DNA of 64,000 nt. Origin: Xanthomonas vasicola (GTDB lineage Bacteria > Pseudomonadota > Gammaproteobacteria > Xanthomonadales > Xanthomonadaceae). The position numbers were made by a program, and so were the translations under genes. Where the stretch lies: assembly GCF_000772705.2 (NCBI RefSeq), contig NZ_JSBW02000094.1, forward strand, positions 1-64,000, written 5' to 3'. Below the pieces are notes generated by a model. It saw nothing but the letters and a program-made list of their open reading frames with translations. It ran no database searches and was not told the DNA's origin. Shown here piece by piece: positions 20,678-30,209 of this stretch. Within the stretch, counting starts at the first letter, position 1; the number at the start of each line of letters is the position of its first letter.

Positions 20678-22495
20678 TCACGGCGCCGCGCGACGGGCCG
20701 GTTTGGTATCTGTCGGGCGCGCCTTGCTTTCGGCGATGAAGGCACGCACCTGCTGCTCCAGCACCGGCAGGGTGACCGAGCCCTGGCGCAGCACCACATC
20801 GTGGAAGGCCTTGATGTCGAAGCGATCGCCCAGCTCCTTTTCAGCCTCGGCGCGCAGCTTGACGATGGTGATCTCGCCCAGCTTGTAGCTCAGCGCCTGG
20901 CCGGGCCAGGAGATGTAGCGGTCCACTTCGGTGGTGACTTCGTGCTCGCTGAGCGCGGTGCGGTCGCGCAGATAGGCTAGTGCCTGCTCGCGGCTCCAGC
21001 CGTCATGGTGCACCCCGGTGTCGATCACCAACCGGCAGGCGCGCCACATCTCGTAGGTGAGCCGGCCGAACGCTTCGTACGGGGTCTCGTAGATGCCCAT
21101 CTCCTGGCCGAGCTTTTCGGTGTACAGCGCCCAGCCTTCACCGTAGGCGGAAATGTAGTTCTCGCGCCGGAACGCCGGTTGCTCGCCCTGCTCCAGCGCC
21201 AGCGACCCCTGCAGCGAATGACCGGGCGAGGACTCGTGCAAGGTCAGCGCCGGCAGGTTGTACAGCGGCCGCGACGGCAGGTTGTAGGTATTGACCCAGT
21301 AGGTGGTGGCACCACCGCGGCCAGCGGTCCAGAACGGCGCAATATCATCCGGCACCGGCTTGATGGTGAAGCGCCCGCGCGGCAGCGTACCGATGAACTT
21401 GCCCACCTGCCCGTCCACGCGCTTGGAAATCCATGCGGCGCGATCGAGCAACTCTTGCGGGGTCTTGGCGTAGAACTGCGGGTCGGTGCGCAGGAAGGTC
21501 AGGAACTGCGCGAAGCTGCCCTTGAAACCCACCTGTTTGATGATGGCGTTCATTTGCGTCTGGATGCGCGCCACTTCGTCCAGGCCAATCTGATGCATCT
21601 GCTCGGGCGTCAATTCCAGCGTGGTGTATTCGCGGATCTGCTGGCGATAGAACGCCTTGCCGTCGGGCAATGCTTCGGCGGCAAGCGTGGTGCGCGCCTT
21701 GGGCATGTAGTCGTTGCGGAAAAAGGTCAACAGCTTGCTGTACGCCGGAAGGACGGCAGTGCGCAACGCCGCCCTGGCCTGTTCACGCAATTGCGCTTGC
21801 TCGGCGGCGGGAATCTGCGCAGGCAGCTGCTTGAACGGCGCGTAGAAAGTCGATTCGGTGGGGTCTTTGACATCGGCCACGGTGGCGATGGACATATCGC
21901 GCCCGTCGAGCACGGCGCGCGGCACGCTGAATCCGCGTGCCAGGCCGGCGCGCATGTTGACCGTCTGCTGGTCGAAGTAACGCGGTACATCGTTGAGGCG
22001 CGCGATGTAGGCGCGGTACTCGGCCGCGGTCTTCATCGGCCGCTGCGCCATGAAGCCCAGATTCGACCAGAACGAGGTATCCGAATTGAACGGCATTTCG
22101 TACAGGCGCAGACGCACTTCGGCCGCCAGGTTCTCCACCTGCGGGCGGTAGATGGCGAAGTTGATCTGGTTGGCCGGCGAGAGCTGCTTCGGGTCGATGC
22201 CGTCGAGCTGCTTGAGTACGCCGTCCCATACCGCCAGACGCGCCTGCTGCGCGGCCGCGCTGACATCGGGCAGATGCGTGTTGTCGCCGGTGGTGTCGCT
22301 GTCTTCGTCGGCCTGACCGGTCTCGGCCTGGCGCCAGGCCCATTCTTTTTCATAGATGGCGCGGAAGCGCGCGTCGGCGGGTGCTTCGGCAGTGAGCGTG
22401 GCCGGAGCGGGCGGCGTGGCGGCGTACGCCGAGGTGGCGGCGAAGCCTGCGCCCAGCAGGGCGAGCGAGAGTGCGGCGGCGAGCGGAGAGGTCAC
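20678..22495 (-). CDS. DUF885 family exported protein (putative metallopeptidase)
   Basis: The 605-residue product has a signal peptide (MTSPLAAALSLALLGAGFAA, cut near residue 26 after AYA). It then carries the full-length DUF885 all-helical domain. Near residue 420, LTLHESSPGHSLQGSLALEQ has the HExxPGH pattern of the family, similar to carboxypeptidase Taq/M32-type zinc sites, with ENYISAYGEGWALYTEKLGQ about 20 residues on supplying a further Glu. Family members are thought to be periplasmic peptidases, but few are tested. It is a single gene with its own promoter region; rsmG lies upstream on the same strand with a strong hairpin in between. Confidence 0.85.
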   Translation of the reverse strand: MTSPLAAALSLALLGAGFAATSAYAATPPAPATLTAEAPADARFRAIYEKEWAWRQAETGQADEDSDTTGDNTHLPDVSAAAQQARLAVWDGVLKQLDGIDPKQLSPANQINFAIYRPQVENLAAEVRLRLYEMPFNSDTSFWSNLGFMAQRPMKTAAEYRAYIARLNDVPRYFDQQTVNMRAGLARGFSVPRAVLDGRDMSIATVADVKDPTESTFYAPFKQLPAQIPAAEQAQLREQARAALRTAVLPAYSKLLTFFRNDYMPKARTTLAAEALPDGKAFYRQQIREYTTLELTPEQMHQIGLDEVARIQTQMNAIIKQVGFKGSFAQFLTFLRTDPQFYAKTPQELLDRAAWISKRVDGQVGKFIGTLPRGRFTIKPVPDDIAPFWTAGRGGATTYWVNTYNLPSRPLYNLPALTLHESSPGHSLQGSLALEQGEQPAFRRENYISAYGEGWALYTEKLGQEMGIYETPYEAFGRLTYEMWRACRLVIDTGVHHDGWSREQALAYLRDRTALSEHEVTTEVDRYISWPGQALSYKLGEITIVKLRAEAEKELGDRFDIKAFHDVVLRQGSVTLPVLEQQVRAFIAESKARPTDTKPARRAAP

Positions 22496-22655
22496 GTGCG
22501 GAAAGCCTGATCTGGAGCGAACGCCCGATCATGGCAGCACCCGGGCACGCTGCCATGGGCCGGAAGTCCCAACGCGGGCTGTTGCCCTGGTCTGGCAGGC
22601 GTGTCAACGGCTGGCCTGATATGGCAGGGGCGCGTCGGTTAATGCCCCCATCCGC

Positions 22656-22689
22656 CAAGTCCCTTCCCCGGCAGCGGGGAAGGGACTTG
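22656..22689 (-). terminator. strong hairpin between rsmG and the DUF885 gene
   Basis: CAAGTCCCTTCCCC and GGGGAAGGGACTTG form a perfect 14-bp stem around GGCAGC. It lies in the 329-base gap downstream of rsmG and upstream of the DUF885 gene. There is no T-run on the minus strand, so it may be an intergenic repeat that also blocks read-through or protects the rsmG transcript. The rest of the gap (22496-22824) holds other repeat-like sequence and no gene. Confidence 0.55.
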
Positions 22690-22824
22690 CTGGGCGTGTC
22701 GAAGACAACAGGCCACCTCGCGTCGGGCGAGAGCGGCGTTGAACTCCTCCTTCGCGAGAGCTTGCCCTCTCGGTGAGAGGGTTGGAGTGCGGGCCACTTG
22801 AGATCGGCCGAACGCGGCTTCGGC

Positions 22825-23463
22825 TCAGGCCTTGCGCACCACCACCAGATGCCGCTCACCCTCCAGGCCGGGCACCTGCAGCGGGTGTACCTCGCTCATC
22901 GTCCAGCCTTCGGGCAATGCGGCGATTTCTTCGTGCGGATAGACACCCTTCATCGCCAGCAGGCTGCCGCCCGGGCGCAGCAGGTGGCCGCCGACGGCGA
23001 TGATGCCGGCCAGCGTGTCCAGCGCGCGCGCGGTGAGGTGGTCGTAGGCCGCCGGCTCGTCCAGCGCTTCGGCGCGCGATTCGGCCACGCGGGCGTTGCG
23101 CAGCTCCAGATGGCGCAAGGCTTCGCGCATGAAGCGCGCCTTCTTGCCGTTGCTTTCCACCAGCGTTACCTGCAGCTGCGGGCGGGTGATCGCCAAGGGG
23201 ATGCCGGGCAAGCCGGGGCCGGTGCCCAGGTCGGCAAGAGTGCCGCTGGCGATGTAGGGCTGCATGGCCAGCGAATCGAGCAGATGGCGGGTCACCATCT
23301 CGCGCGGGTCGCGCACGGCGGTGAGGTTGTAGGTCTTGTTCCAGCGCACCAGCAGGGCCAGGTAGCGCAGCAGCGGCGCGGCGAAGGCCGCATCCAGGGA
23401 TTGGGACTGCAGGCCGCGTTCGAGCGCGGCAGAGACATCGGGGGCAAGTACGGCATCGTTCAT
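22825..23463 (-). CDS. rsmG: 16S rRNA (guanine-527-N7)-methyltransferase RsmG
   Basis: RsmG (GidB) methylates G527 of 16S rRNA using S-adenosylmethionine. The 212 residues are a typical length. [20 protein letters not shown] is the conserved N-terminal block. [17 protein letters not shown] (about residues 77-93) is the SAM-binding loop, and [20 protein letters not shown] follows with the usual acidic strand end. [11 protein letters not shown] is the catalytic-face motif. It is cytosolic. In many genomes it sits with parAB; here it stands alone. Confidence 0.94.
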   Translation of the reverse strand: MNDAVLAPDVSAALERGLQSQSLDAAFAAPLLRYLALLVRWNKTYNLTAVRDPREMVTRHLLDSLAMQPYIASGTLADLGTGPGLPGIPLAITRPQLQVTLVESNGKKARFMREALRHLELRNARVAESRAEALDEPAAYDHLTARALDTLAGIIAVGGHLLRPGGSLLAMKGVYPHEEIAALPEGWTMSEVHPLQVPGLEGERHLVVVRKA

Positions 23464-23642
23464 GGCGCGATTATCGCAGCTGGGCTGGCGGGCATGCGCG
23501 TACCGATGAAGGCGGTGCGGCGAGGGATGGCGTGGCTGCCTAGGCCCCTAGTCCACCTGCCGCGCGACGCCCGCACTTCCAGTGACCGCAGCTGCATGAA
23601 TAGATCGGCAGGTGGGCTGCACTAGCTGACGCAAAAACTGAC

Positions 23643-25504
23643 ATGACGCGGCTGCTGCATGGTTGCGTCCGCTTCCCTGCCCTGTTGTCCATGCCTGTGA
23701 TCGACCCGTCTACCGCCTCACCCCTGCCTGACTCCGCTGCCACGCTCGCTCCACCGGATCCCAGCCGCCGGCGCATCCTCATCGCTGGCGCCACTCTGGC
23801 TGCAGCCGGGCTGCTTAGCCCCTTCGCACGCGCCAGCGGCAGTACCGACCCCTTCACCCTGGGCGTGGCGGCAGGCGACCCGCTGGCCGACGGCTTTGTG
23901 AGCTGGACGCGGCTGGCCCCCGCCCGCTGGACCCGGACGGACGCGGCGGCCTGCGCGCAGCGGTGCCGATGCGTTGGCAGGTGGCAGCGACCCAAACATG
24001 CGCACCATCGTGCGCCAGGACGAGACCGTTGCCAGCCCCGTCTGGGGCCGACCATCACCGACGGGGTGCAGGGCGGCGATGTGCTGGATGGCCGCGCGAT
24101 GCTGTGGAGCCGCGCCAATCGCCCGGCGCGGTTGCGGGTGGAATGGGACACCCGCCCAAGCCTGCGTCAGGAGCGGCGCGTGGACGGCACGATCGCATCG
24201 GCGGCGCACGACTTCACCGCACGTGCGGACCTGAGCGGCCTGCCACGCAACCAGGACATCTTCTATCGCGTGCGTTTCGAAGATGCCGACAGCGGTGTGT
24301 TGAGCGCGCCCGTCCACGGCCACCTGCGCAGTGCACCGCAGGTGCGTGGCGATGTCCGCTTTGTCTGGAGTGGCGACACGGTTGGCCAGGGCTTCGGCAT
24401 CAATCCGGATATCGGCGGCATGCGTATCTACAACGCGATGCGCGAGCGCAATCCGGATTTCTTCCTCCACAGCGGCGACACCATCTATGCCGACAACCAG
24501 ATCCCGGCCGAACTGACGGTGGAAGACGGCAAGCGCTGGCGTAAGCTCACCACCGCGGCCAAAAGTAAGGTGGCCGAAACGCTGGACGAATTCCGCGGCA
24601 ATTACCGTTACAACCTGCTCGATGAGCACGTGCGCCGCTTCAACGCCGAAGTGCCGCAAATCTGGCAATGGGACGACCACGAAACCACCAATAACTGGTC
24701 ACCCGGCAAACAGTTGGATGCGCGCTATCGGGTGCGCGACATCGACGTGCTGGCCAAGCGCGCCCGCCAGGCGTTCCTGGAATATGCGCCGATGCGCGGC
24801 GTGCGTGCCGATGGCAACGGACGCATCTATCGCAAGATTGCCTACGGCCCGCTGCTGGATGTGTTCGTGCTGGACATGCCCAGTGACCGCGGCGCCAACA
24901 GCGACAACCTGCAACCGCAGCCCAGCCCCGATGCCGCGTTTCTCGGGACGGAGCAATTGGCGTGGTTGCAACGCGAACTGGCGGGTTCGCGGGCGCAGTG
25001 GAAGTGATTGCTGCCGACATGCCGATCGGCCCGCAGGTGCCCGATGGCGAAGATGCGAACGGGCGCCCGCGCTGGGAAGCGATCGCCAATGGCGACTCCG
25101 GCGTACCACGTGGCCGCGAACAGGAAATCGCCACGCTGTTGCGCTTCATCAGCCACGCACGCATCCGCAATACGGTGTGGCTCATGGCCGATGTGCATTA
25201 CTGCGCGGCCCGTTATTGCCATCCCGATCGCGCGGCGTTTCAGCAGTTCGAACCGTTCTGGGAATTTGTCGGCGGCCCGCTCAATGCCGGCAGTTTCGGG
25301 CCGAATGGACTGGATGCCACGTTCGGCCCGTGCGTGGTGTTTCAAAAGGCGCCACCTGCGCCCAACACGTCACCGCTGGCCGGTTACCAGTTCTTCGGCG
25401 AGGTGGAGATCGATGGACGCAGCGGCGTGCTTACGGTGACCCTGCGCGACCTGGATGGCGTGGCGCAGTTTCGTCAGCCGATTCTGCCGCACGGTGTGGC
25501 GTAA
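23643..25504 (+). pseudogene. phoD: PhoD-type alkaline phosphatase, chimeric and frameshifted
   Basis: The start region has a Tat signal (SRRRILIAGATLAAAGLLSP) and GVAAGDPLADGFVSWTRLAP, the PhoD N-terminal domain. After that the frame is wrong; two other frames give PMRWQVAAT and DPNMRTIVRQDETVASPVWG. At about 24045 a second PhoD N-terminal domain begins in the original frame: TITDGVQGGDVLDGRAMLWS. The phosphoesterase core follows (FVWSGDTVGQGFGI, DFFLHSGDTIYADNQ, WQWDDHETTNNW). Near 25003 one G is missing (AAGTGATT where AAGGTGATT is expected), giving a stop. The next frame continues IAADMPIGPQVPDGEDANGR and WLMADVHYCAARYCHP to 25504. PhoD enzymes are exported phosphodiesterases/phosphatases; this one should be inactive. 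Confidence 0.8.
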
Positions 25505-25522
25505 TCACGCACGGCGGCCGGC

Positions 25523-26119
25523 TTACACGCCCGCCAATGGATAGAACGCCAACGCGGCGCGACACTCCGGTGCAGCCCACCATTCGTGCAACTTCCATTG
25601 CGCGGCCTGGCCAAGCTCCGGATCGCACCACTGCAGGTGCAGCGCACCATCGAGCGTGAGTGCATACGCAAGCCGATGCAGGCCGAATGACAGGCCATGC
25701 CCATACGCCTTGAGCAAGGCTTCCTTGGCGCACCACAGCCGGAAGAACAACGCGTGCTGTGCGTCCGGCGCCAGCGCGGTGAGCAAGGCGATTTCGTCGG
25801 GATGGAAGAAGCGTTGCGCGATCTCCAGCACACGCGGACGCGCGCGGATGCGCTCCAGATCCACACCCAGCCGCACGCCCTCGCCCAGCCCCACCAGCAG
25901 ATACTCGCCGCTATGGCTCCAGCCGGTGTCGCAGTTAGGCAGCGCCGGCTGCAGCGAGGGACGCCCGCGTGCATCGCGCTGCAATGGCACCAGCGCCGGG
26001 TCGATGCCCAGCGCCGGGCCAAGTAACTGACGCGCCTGCGGCTCGCCGCGTTCGCCGTGCCGGTGCGGGCGCAGCCACAGCTGCACCGGACCAACCCGCC
26101 AACTTGCGTGCGCTGTCAC
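25523..26119 (-). CDS. 4'-phosphopantetheinyl transferase, Sfp type
   Basis: This enzyme moves the phosphopantetheine arm from CoA to carrier proteins of fatty-acid, polyketide or peptide synthases. The 198 residues contain the superfamily motifs: LPNCDTGWSHSGEYLLVGL (substrate pocket, with the SHS/GEY variant), GVDLERIRAR with Mg ligands D87 and E89, FHPDEIALL, and FFRLWCAKEALLKAYGHGL (WCAKEALLK at 129-137) with the third metal-binding Glu. No carrier-protein or synthase gene adjoins it, so its client lies elsewhere in the genome. A link to xanthomonadin or lipid synthesis is only a guess. Confidence 0.86.
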   Translation of the reverse strand: MTAHASWRVGPVQLWLRPHRHGERGEPQARQLLGPALGIDPALVPLQRDARGRPSLQPALPNCDTGWSHSGEYLLVGLGEGVRLGVDLERIRARPRVLEIAQRFFHPDEIALLTALAPDAQHALFFRLWCAKEALLKAYGHGLSFGLHRLAYALTLDGALHLQWCDPELGQAAQWKLHEWWAAPECRAALAFYPLAGV

Positions 26120-26236
26120 GCGCTGTGCACCAAGCCAAACACTTGGCCATCGCGCTCGACAGCTGCTTCACGCGCGGCTGCGTTGAATGGCGTCCATGCA
26201 CCACTTCCGGTGCACGCGAACAAGGAGATCAGCAAC

Positions 26237-26488
26237 ATGGGCATCATCATCTGGTTGATCGTCGGTGGCATCGTGGGTTGGCTTGCCAGCATCATCATGC
26301 GTCGCGATGCGCAGCAAGGCATCATCCTCAATGTGGTGGTCGGCATTGTGGGTGCGCTGATCGCTGGTTTCCTGTTTGGCGGCGGCATCAATCAGGCCAT
26401 CACGCTGTGGACCTTCGTGTGGTCGCTGGTGGGTGCGGTGATCCTGCTGGCCATCGTCAATCTGGCAACCCGCGGCCGCCTGCGCTAA
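26237..26488 (+). CDS. GlsB/YeaQ/YmgE family membrane protein
   Basis: An 83-residue inner-membrane protein of the transglycosylase-associated (GlsB/YeaQ) family. Three membrane segments are visible: GIIIWLIVGGIVGWLASIIM at the N-terminus, ILNVVVGIVGALIAGFLFGG in the middle and LWTFVWSLVGAVILLAIVNL at the C-terminus. Family members are often stress-induced, but the molecular role is unknown. The start at 26237 follows an AAGGAGATCAGC ribosome site. It is monocistronic, with a strong terminator 31 bases after the stop. Confidence 0.9.
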   Translation: MGIIIWLIVGGIVGWLASIIMRRDAQQGIILNVVVGIVGALIAGFLFGGGINQAITLWTFVWSLVGAVILLAIVNLATRGRLR

Positions 26489-26519
26489 CGCATTGCGTTA
26501 GACAGATGTCGCGTTGTTC

Positions 26520-26550
26520 AACGCCCGGGCTCGCCCGGGCGTTCTCGTTT
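26520..26550 (+). terminator. bidirectional Rho-independent terminator
   Basis: AACGCCCGGGC and GCCCGGGCGTT make a perfect 11-bp stem, followed on the plus strand by CTCGTTTT. It lies between convergent genes and ends the GlsB-type transcript; it can also serve the GFA gene from the other side. Confidence 0.85.
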
Positions 26551-26987
26551 TAGACATCCACCACAGCCCGATCGGCCGGATGGTGCACGCCGTCTTCCAC
26601 CGGCACGGCAATGTTCAAGGCATATGGATTGACGCCTTCCAGGCAGCCGACGTTGTAGCCGTATTCGTTGGGGTTGGAGCGGCGCTGGTGATGCGTGTAA
26701 ATGCCGCACACACCGCAGAAATAATGCGCTGCCGTCTGCGTGTTGAACTGATACAGCCGCAGCACGTCTTCGCCCTGCAGCACATGCAGGCCATCGAGCG
26801 GAACCGACGCGACAATGGCGCCACGCCGGCGGCACATCGAACAGTCGCAACGGCGCGGATCCAGCAGGCCGTGCGGTAGATCCAGATCGATTTGCACTGC
26901 ACCGCAGTGGCAACTCAGACGATGCACCGGTCCCAGCGTGACATCGCCTACCTTGTGCGTGCTGCGACGCAGATGCCGACCACTCAT
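26550..26987 (-). CDS. GFA-fold (CENP-V/glutathione-dependent formaldehyde-activating-like) protein
   Basis: The 145-residue protein has the zinc-binding cysteine pattern of the GFA family: C26-x-C28, C47-x-C49-xx-C52 and C91-xx-C94. These sit in LSCHCGAVQIDL, RRCDCSMCRRRGAI and HYFCGVCGIYTHH. GYNVGCLEGVNPYAL is the usual C-terminal segment. Family members include the glutathione-formaldehyde enzyme, but most have unknown activity. The start at 26987 overlaps the xth stop as ATGA, so the two genes are probably translationally coupled. A slightly longer start at 27014 is possible. Confidence 0.86.
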   Translation of the reverse strand: MSGRHLRRSTHKVGDVTLGPVHRLSCHCGAVQIDLDLPHGLLDPRRCDCSMCRRRGAIVASVPLDGLHVLQGEDVLRLYQFNTQTAAHYFCGVCGIYTHHQRRSNPNEYGYNVGCLEGVNPYALNIAVPVEDGVHHPADRAVVDV

Positions 26988-27763
26988 GCGCCCGCCTCCG
27001 CCAGCCGTACCCATGCCGGCGCGTGGTCACTGGGGCGCTCCCACGTGCGCGGTTCGCGGTCGATGCCCGACTCCACGGCGCGCGTGCGCAAGGCATCGGA
27101 CACCAGCGTCAGGTCGATGCGCAGGCCGAGATTGCGGCGGAAACCGGCCTGGCGGTAATCCCACCAACTGAACTGCTCCGCTGCTTGGGGATGCAACCGG
27201 AATGCATCGTGCAGACCCAGCGCCAGCAGTTTTTCCAGCGCGGCGCGCTCGTCGGTCGAGGTGAGGATGTGGTGCTCGTTCCACACTGTCGCATCGTGCA
27301 CGTCACGCGCATCCGGGGCGATGTTGAAGTCGCCCAGCACCACCAGCTGTGGATAGGTTTGCAGCTGCTGCGCGATCCAGTCATGCGCTGCAGCCAGCCA
27401 GCGCAACTTGTAGGCGTACTTGTCGGTGCCCACGTCCTGGCCGTTGACCACATACAGATTGATGATGCGCACGCCATCGACCGTGGCGGCGATGACGCGC
27501 TGCTGTACGTCGTCGAAGCCGGGGATGCCCGTCTGCACGTCCAGCGCCGGCGAGCGCGACAGGATGGCGACGCCGTTGTAGGTTTTCTGCCCGCAAAACA
27601 CGCTGCGGTAGCCCAGCTCTGCCAGCGCTGCGTCCGGAAACTTATGATCTTCCAGCTTGGTTTCCTGGATCCCCACCACGTCCGGCGCGAATGCGGTGAG
27701 CCACTGTTGCAGGTGCGGCAGACGCACGTTGAGCGAGTTGACGTTCCAGGAGGCAATCTTCAT
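26984..27763 (-). CDS. xth: exodeoxyribonuclease III
   Basis: An AP endonuclease/3'-5' exonuclease of base-excision repair. The 259 residues match the ExoIII branch of the EEP superfamily. Motifs are MKIASWNVNSLNVRLPHLQQ with the first Asn, DVVGIQETKLED with the metal Glu, INLYVVNGQDVGTDKYAYKL, LVVLGDFNIAPDARDVHD with the catalytic GDFN, and WERPSDHAPAWVRL with the terminal SDH. It is cytosolic. It is first in a two-gene unit with the GFA-fold gene. Confidence 0.92.
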   Translation of the reverse strand: MKIASWNVNSLNVRLPHLQQWLTAFAPDVVGIQETKLEDHKFPDAALAELGYRSVFCGQKTYNGVAILSRSPALDVQTGIPGFDDVQQRVIAATVDGVRIINLYVVNGQDVGTDKYAYKLRWLAAAHDWIAQQLQTYPQLVVLGDFNIAPDARDVHDATVWNEHHILTSTDERAALEKLLALGLHDAFRLHPQAAEQFSWWDYRQAGFRRNLGLRIDLTLVSDALRTRAVESGIDREPRTWERPSDHAPAWVRLAEAGA

Positions 27764-28145
27764 GGCGCGGACCGAGGTTCAAACCACCAATGGTACCGCG
27801 CCATGTGCCGGGCCTCAGGGCGTGGGCCATGCGTTCTAGAGCAGGGGACATCCGCGCCCGCGATGCCGTTATGAATATGGGCCGGGCGCGTGCAGCCCGC
27901 CCAGGCGCGCGCCCTCCGTGGTTCGGGTGGCCGTGCGGCTTGGCGCGCCGGGCTGGCGCATCTGGCGCTTGCCACCACTTAGCGACGCAGGGTCGGCGCC
28001 TACTCGCAGGTGGCACCGATGAGGGCAATTGGTGCCCGTGAGCGAAGGCATAACGTTGTCATCTGCAAGTGACGGTGGCTATCAGTTCAATAACTTACTG
28101 TGAATTAATTAGCTCGGCCGAAGTGGGTAAGCTAGCGCTACCTCT
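27764..28145. other. divergent promoter region between xth and the ROK regulator gene
   Basis: About 380 bases. The part near 28080-28130 is AT-rich for this genome (CAATAACTTACTGTGAATTA) and is the likely promoter or operator of the ROK gene. The middle part is very GC-rich with small inverted repeats. No coding region is supported. Confidence 0.45.
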
Positions 28146-29306
28146 ATGACACAGCGAACCATGCCGTCATCAGTTGCCGTCGCGTTGCCGCCGCATTCGC
28201 CTGCGTTCCCGAGCCTGAGCCTTAACGAGCGCGACATGCTCGACCGCCTGCGTCTGGCCGGTGTGCTCACCCGTGCCGACCTTAGCCGCGGCAGCGGGCT
28301 GACTGTGCAGACCGCAGTGCGGCTGATCGAAGGTCTGCAGGCGCGCGGCATGGTGCAGATGGGTGAGGCGGTGGCGCGTAGCGGGCGAGGAAAGCCGGGC
28401 ATGGCGGTGTCGCTGAATCCGGCCTACGGGCACACGCTGGGTATTTCCATCGCCACCGATGTGCTGACCCTAGCATTGGTGGATTTTTCCGGAGCAGTGC
28501 TCGCCGTCAGCGAGGTCGCGCTGACCGACACCACCTTGTACGGCGTGCTCACCCAGCTGCAGGCGGCCGATGCGGCGTTGCTGGCACGCGTAGACGATGC
28601 CGGCCCACGCCTGGGCATCGGCGTAGCGATGACCGGGTTCTTCACCGGCGAGGATGCTTTCATCAATCCGCCCGAACCGCTGCGCGCCCTGGGCCAGATC
28701 GCACTGTGCCCGTGGCTGGCCGAGGCGTTCGGGCAACCGGTATGGATGGATAACGATGGCAGCGTTGCCGCCGCTGGCGAGGCAATGCTGGGCGTGGGCC
28801 AACGCCATCGCGATTTCGCGTATCTGTATTTGAGTTACGGACTGGGCGGCGGCTTGGTCATCGACGGCCAAGTCATGCGGGGGGCACGCGGCAATGCCGG
28901 CGAATTTGCCGGCATGTTGCCTGCGCAGAAGCTGGAACGCGCCACCCTGGAATTGCTGCGTGAACTGCTGGCCGAAGACGGCGTGATCTTTGCCGATGTG
29001 CGCAGTTTGCTGGCCGCTTACGATCCGGCCTGGCCGGCGATCGAGCGCTGGATCGTCCGGAGCGCGCCGGGGCTGTCGTTGATCATTTCGGCCATCACGG
29101 CCGTGTGCGACCCCGAAGCCATCGTGTTTGGCGGACGCCTGCCATGCGATCTGGCGCGACGTCTGATCGCGGCGGTGCAGATCGACAACCTGCCACGGCG
29201 CGGCCAATCCCGCCCGATGCCGGTGCTGCTTCCGGCCGAAGCGCCTGCCGATGCCTGCGCGATTGGCGCGGCGACCTTGCCATTGCAGGCGCGTTACTTC
29301 CGCTGA
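28146..29306 (+). CDS. ROK family transcriptional regulator
   Basis: The 386-residue protein has an N-terminal winged helix (about residues 25-85: LNERDMLDRLRLAGVLTRAD, LSRGSGLTVQTAVRLIEGLQ) and a C-terminal ROK/sugar-kinase-like domain. The domain has GHTLGISIATDVLTLALVDF, PVWMDNDGSVAAAGEAMLGV and YLYLSYGLGGGLVIDGQVMR with GARGNAGEFAGML. The usual CxCGxxGC zinc motif after the GHxx region is absent. ROK regulators repress sugar-uptake or catabolic genes and are released by a sugar or sugar phosphate. No transporter adjoins it, so the target is not evident from the neighbours. Confidence 0.85.
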   Translation: MTQRTMPSSVAVALPPHSPAFPSLSLNERDMLDRLRLAGVLTRADLSRGSGLTVQTAVRLIEGLQARGMVQMGEAVARSGRGKPGMAVSLNPAYGHTLGISIATDVLTLALVDFSGAVLAVSEVALTDTTLYGVLTQLQAADAALLARVDDAGPRLGIGVAMTGFFTGEDAFINPPEPLRALGQIALCPWLAEAFGQPVWMDNDGSVAAAGEAMLGVGQRHRDFAYLYLSYGLGGGLVIDGQVMRGARGNAGEFAGMLPAQKLERATLELLRELLAEDGVIFADVRSLLAAYDPAWPAIERWIVRSAPGLSLIISAITAVCDPEAIVFGGRLPCDLARRLIAAVQIDNLPRRGQSRPMPVLLPAEAPADACAIGAATLPLQARYFR

Positions 29307-29326
29307 GGCAGATGCTGCCTACGCGG

Positions 29327-30196
29327 CTAGCGTCCTTGCGGCGATGAGAGATACGCGCTCTGGTTAGCGGCAGCATCGCTGTCATTTCGTCGTTGCCGCA
29401 GGTGGCGGCAGCAATCGTCGAATAGCTCCACCGCCAGCGTGCGCGCTTGTTGCTGCTGCTGTTGAGCAAGCGCGTCCAACACTTCGTCCTCGGCCTGCAG
29501 TGGCGCAGTCGCCTCCAGCGCTCGCCCCGGCGGCTGGCGTGCGGCAAGTCGCCACGCCGCCGCATAGACCGGGTCGGGCGCATGCAGCAGCGGCGATTCC
29601 ACTACTTGCGCCAAGGTATCGATGGCATCGCGGTGACCTGCCAATGCCAGCGCTTCCAGTTCGCTCACGATGACAGCCACCTCGCGCTCTGCATCCGGCG
29701 ACAAGGTTGGCTGCGTGCGCGTAGGCGCTGCCGCCACAGCGCGCTGCATCAGGTCGGCCGCGCGTTGCGCCAGCAGATAGCGCTGGGCATCCACATCGCC
29801 GCGCGCGGCGGCGGTACGGAGCATCGCCTCGATCTGCAACGGCGTGCCCGCCACGCATCCGGCACGACCAGACAACCCTGCGGCACTCACCGCACCGCGC
29901 GCGATCTGCGCAGCCTGTTCGTGCTGACGTTCGCGGCAGGCACGTTGCTGCATCGCGTTGTCGAACAAGCTGGGCGATGCGCTGGTGGATGCCTGGCGTG
30001 ATCGGGCGGCAATCGATGGGGCACTCGGCGTCATGGTGCGATCCTGCACGCGCGGCGCTTGGGGTGCACGCGACGCGTGCAGCGACCACGCACTAAACGC
30101 CAGCACCAGCACCGCCACGATCGCAACAACCATGCCCCGCCATGGCCAGGCTGATCGGTCGCCAAGCCCATGCGCCGTTTGCAGTGGGCTTGTCAT
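29327..30196 (-). CDS. hypothetical membrane-anchored protein, 289 aa
   Basis: One membrane segment near the N-terminus (MVVAIVAVLVLAFSAWSLHA, about residues 22-41) is followed by a long helical, Ala- and Gln-rich part with CRERQHEQAAQIARGAV and MLRTAAARGDVDAQRYLLAQ. The latter recalls a helical repeat. LAQQQQQQARTLAVELFDD lies near the end. I know no family for it. It starts 13 bases after the stop of the PpiC-type gene on the same strand, so the two are likely co-transcribed and may act together in the periplasm. Confidence 0.6.
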   Translation of the reverse strand: MTSPLQTAHGLGDRSAWPWRGMVVAIVAVLVLAFSAWSLHASRAPQAPRVQDRTMTPSAPSIAARSRQASTSASPSLFDNAMQQRACRERQHEQAAQIARGAVSAAGLSGRAGCVAGTPLQIEAMLRTAAARGDVDAQRYLLAQRAADLMQRAVAAAPTRTQPTLSPDAEREVAVIVSELEALALAGHRDAIDTLAQVVESPLLHAPDPVYAAAWRLAARQPPGRALEATAPLQAEDEVLDALAQQQQQQARTLAVELFDDCCRHLRQRRNDSDAAANQSAYLSSPQGR

Positions 30197-30209
30197 CAGC
30201 TAACCCGCC

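Noticed and set aside
21005-22510. Plus-strand open frame (501 codons) across the DUF885 gene
   Set aside because: Shadow of the DUF885 gene; no recognisable domain or start signal.
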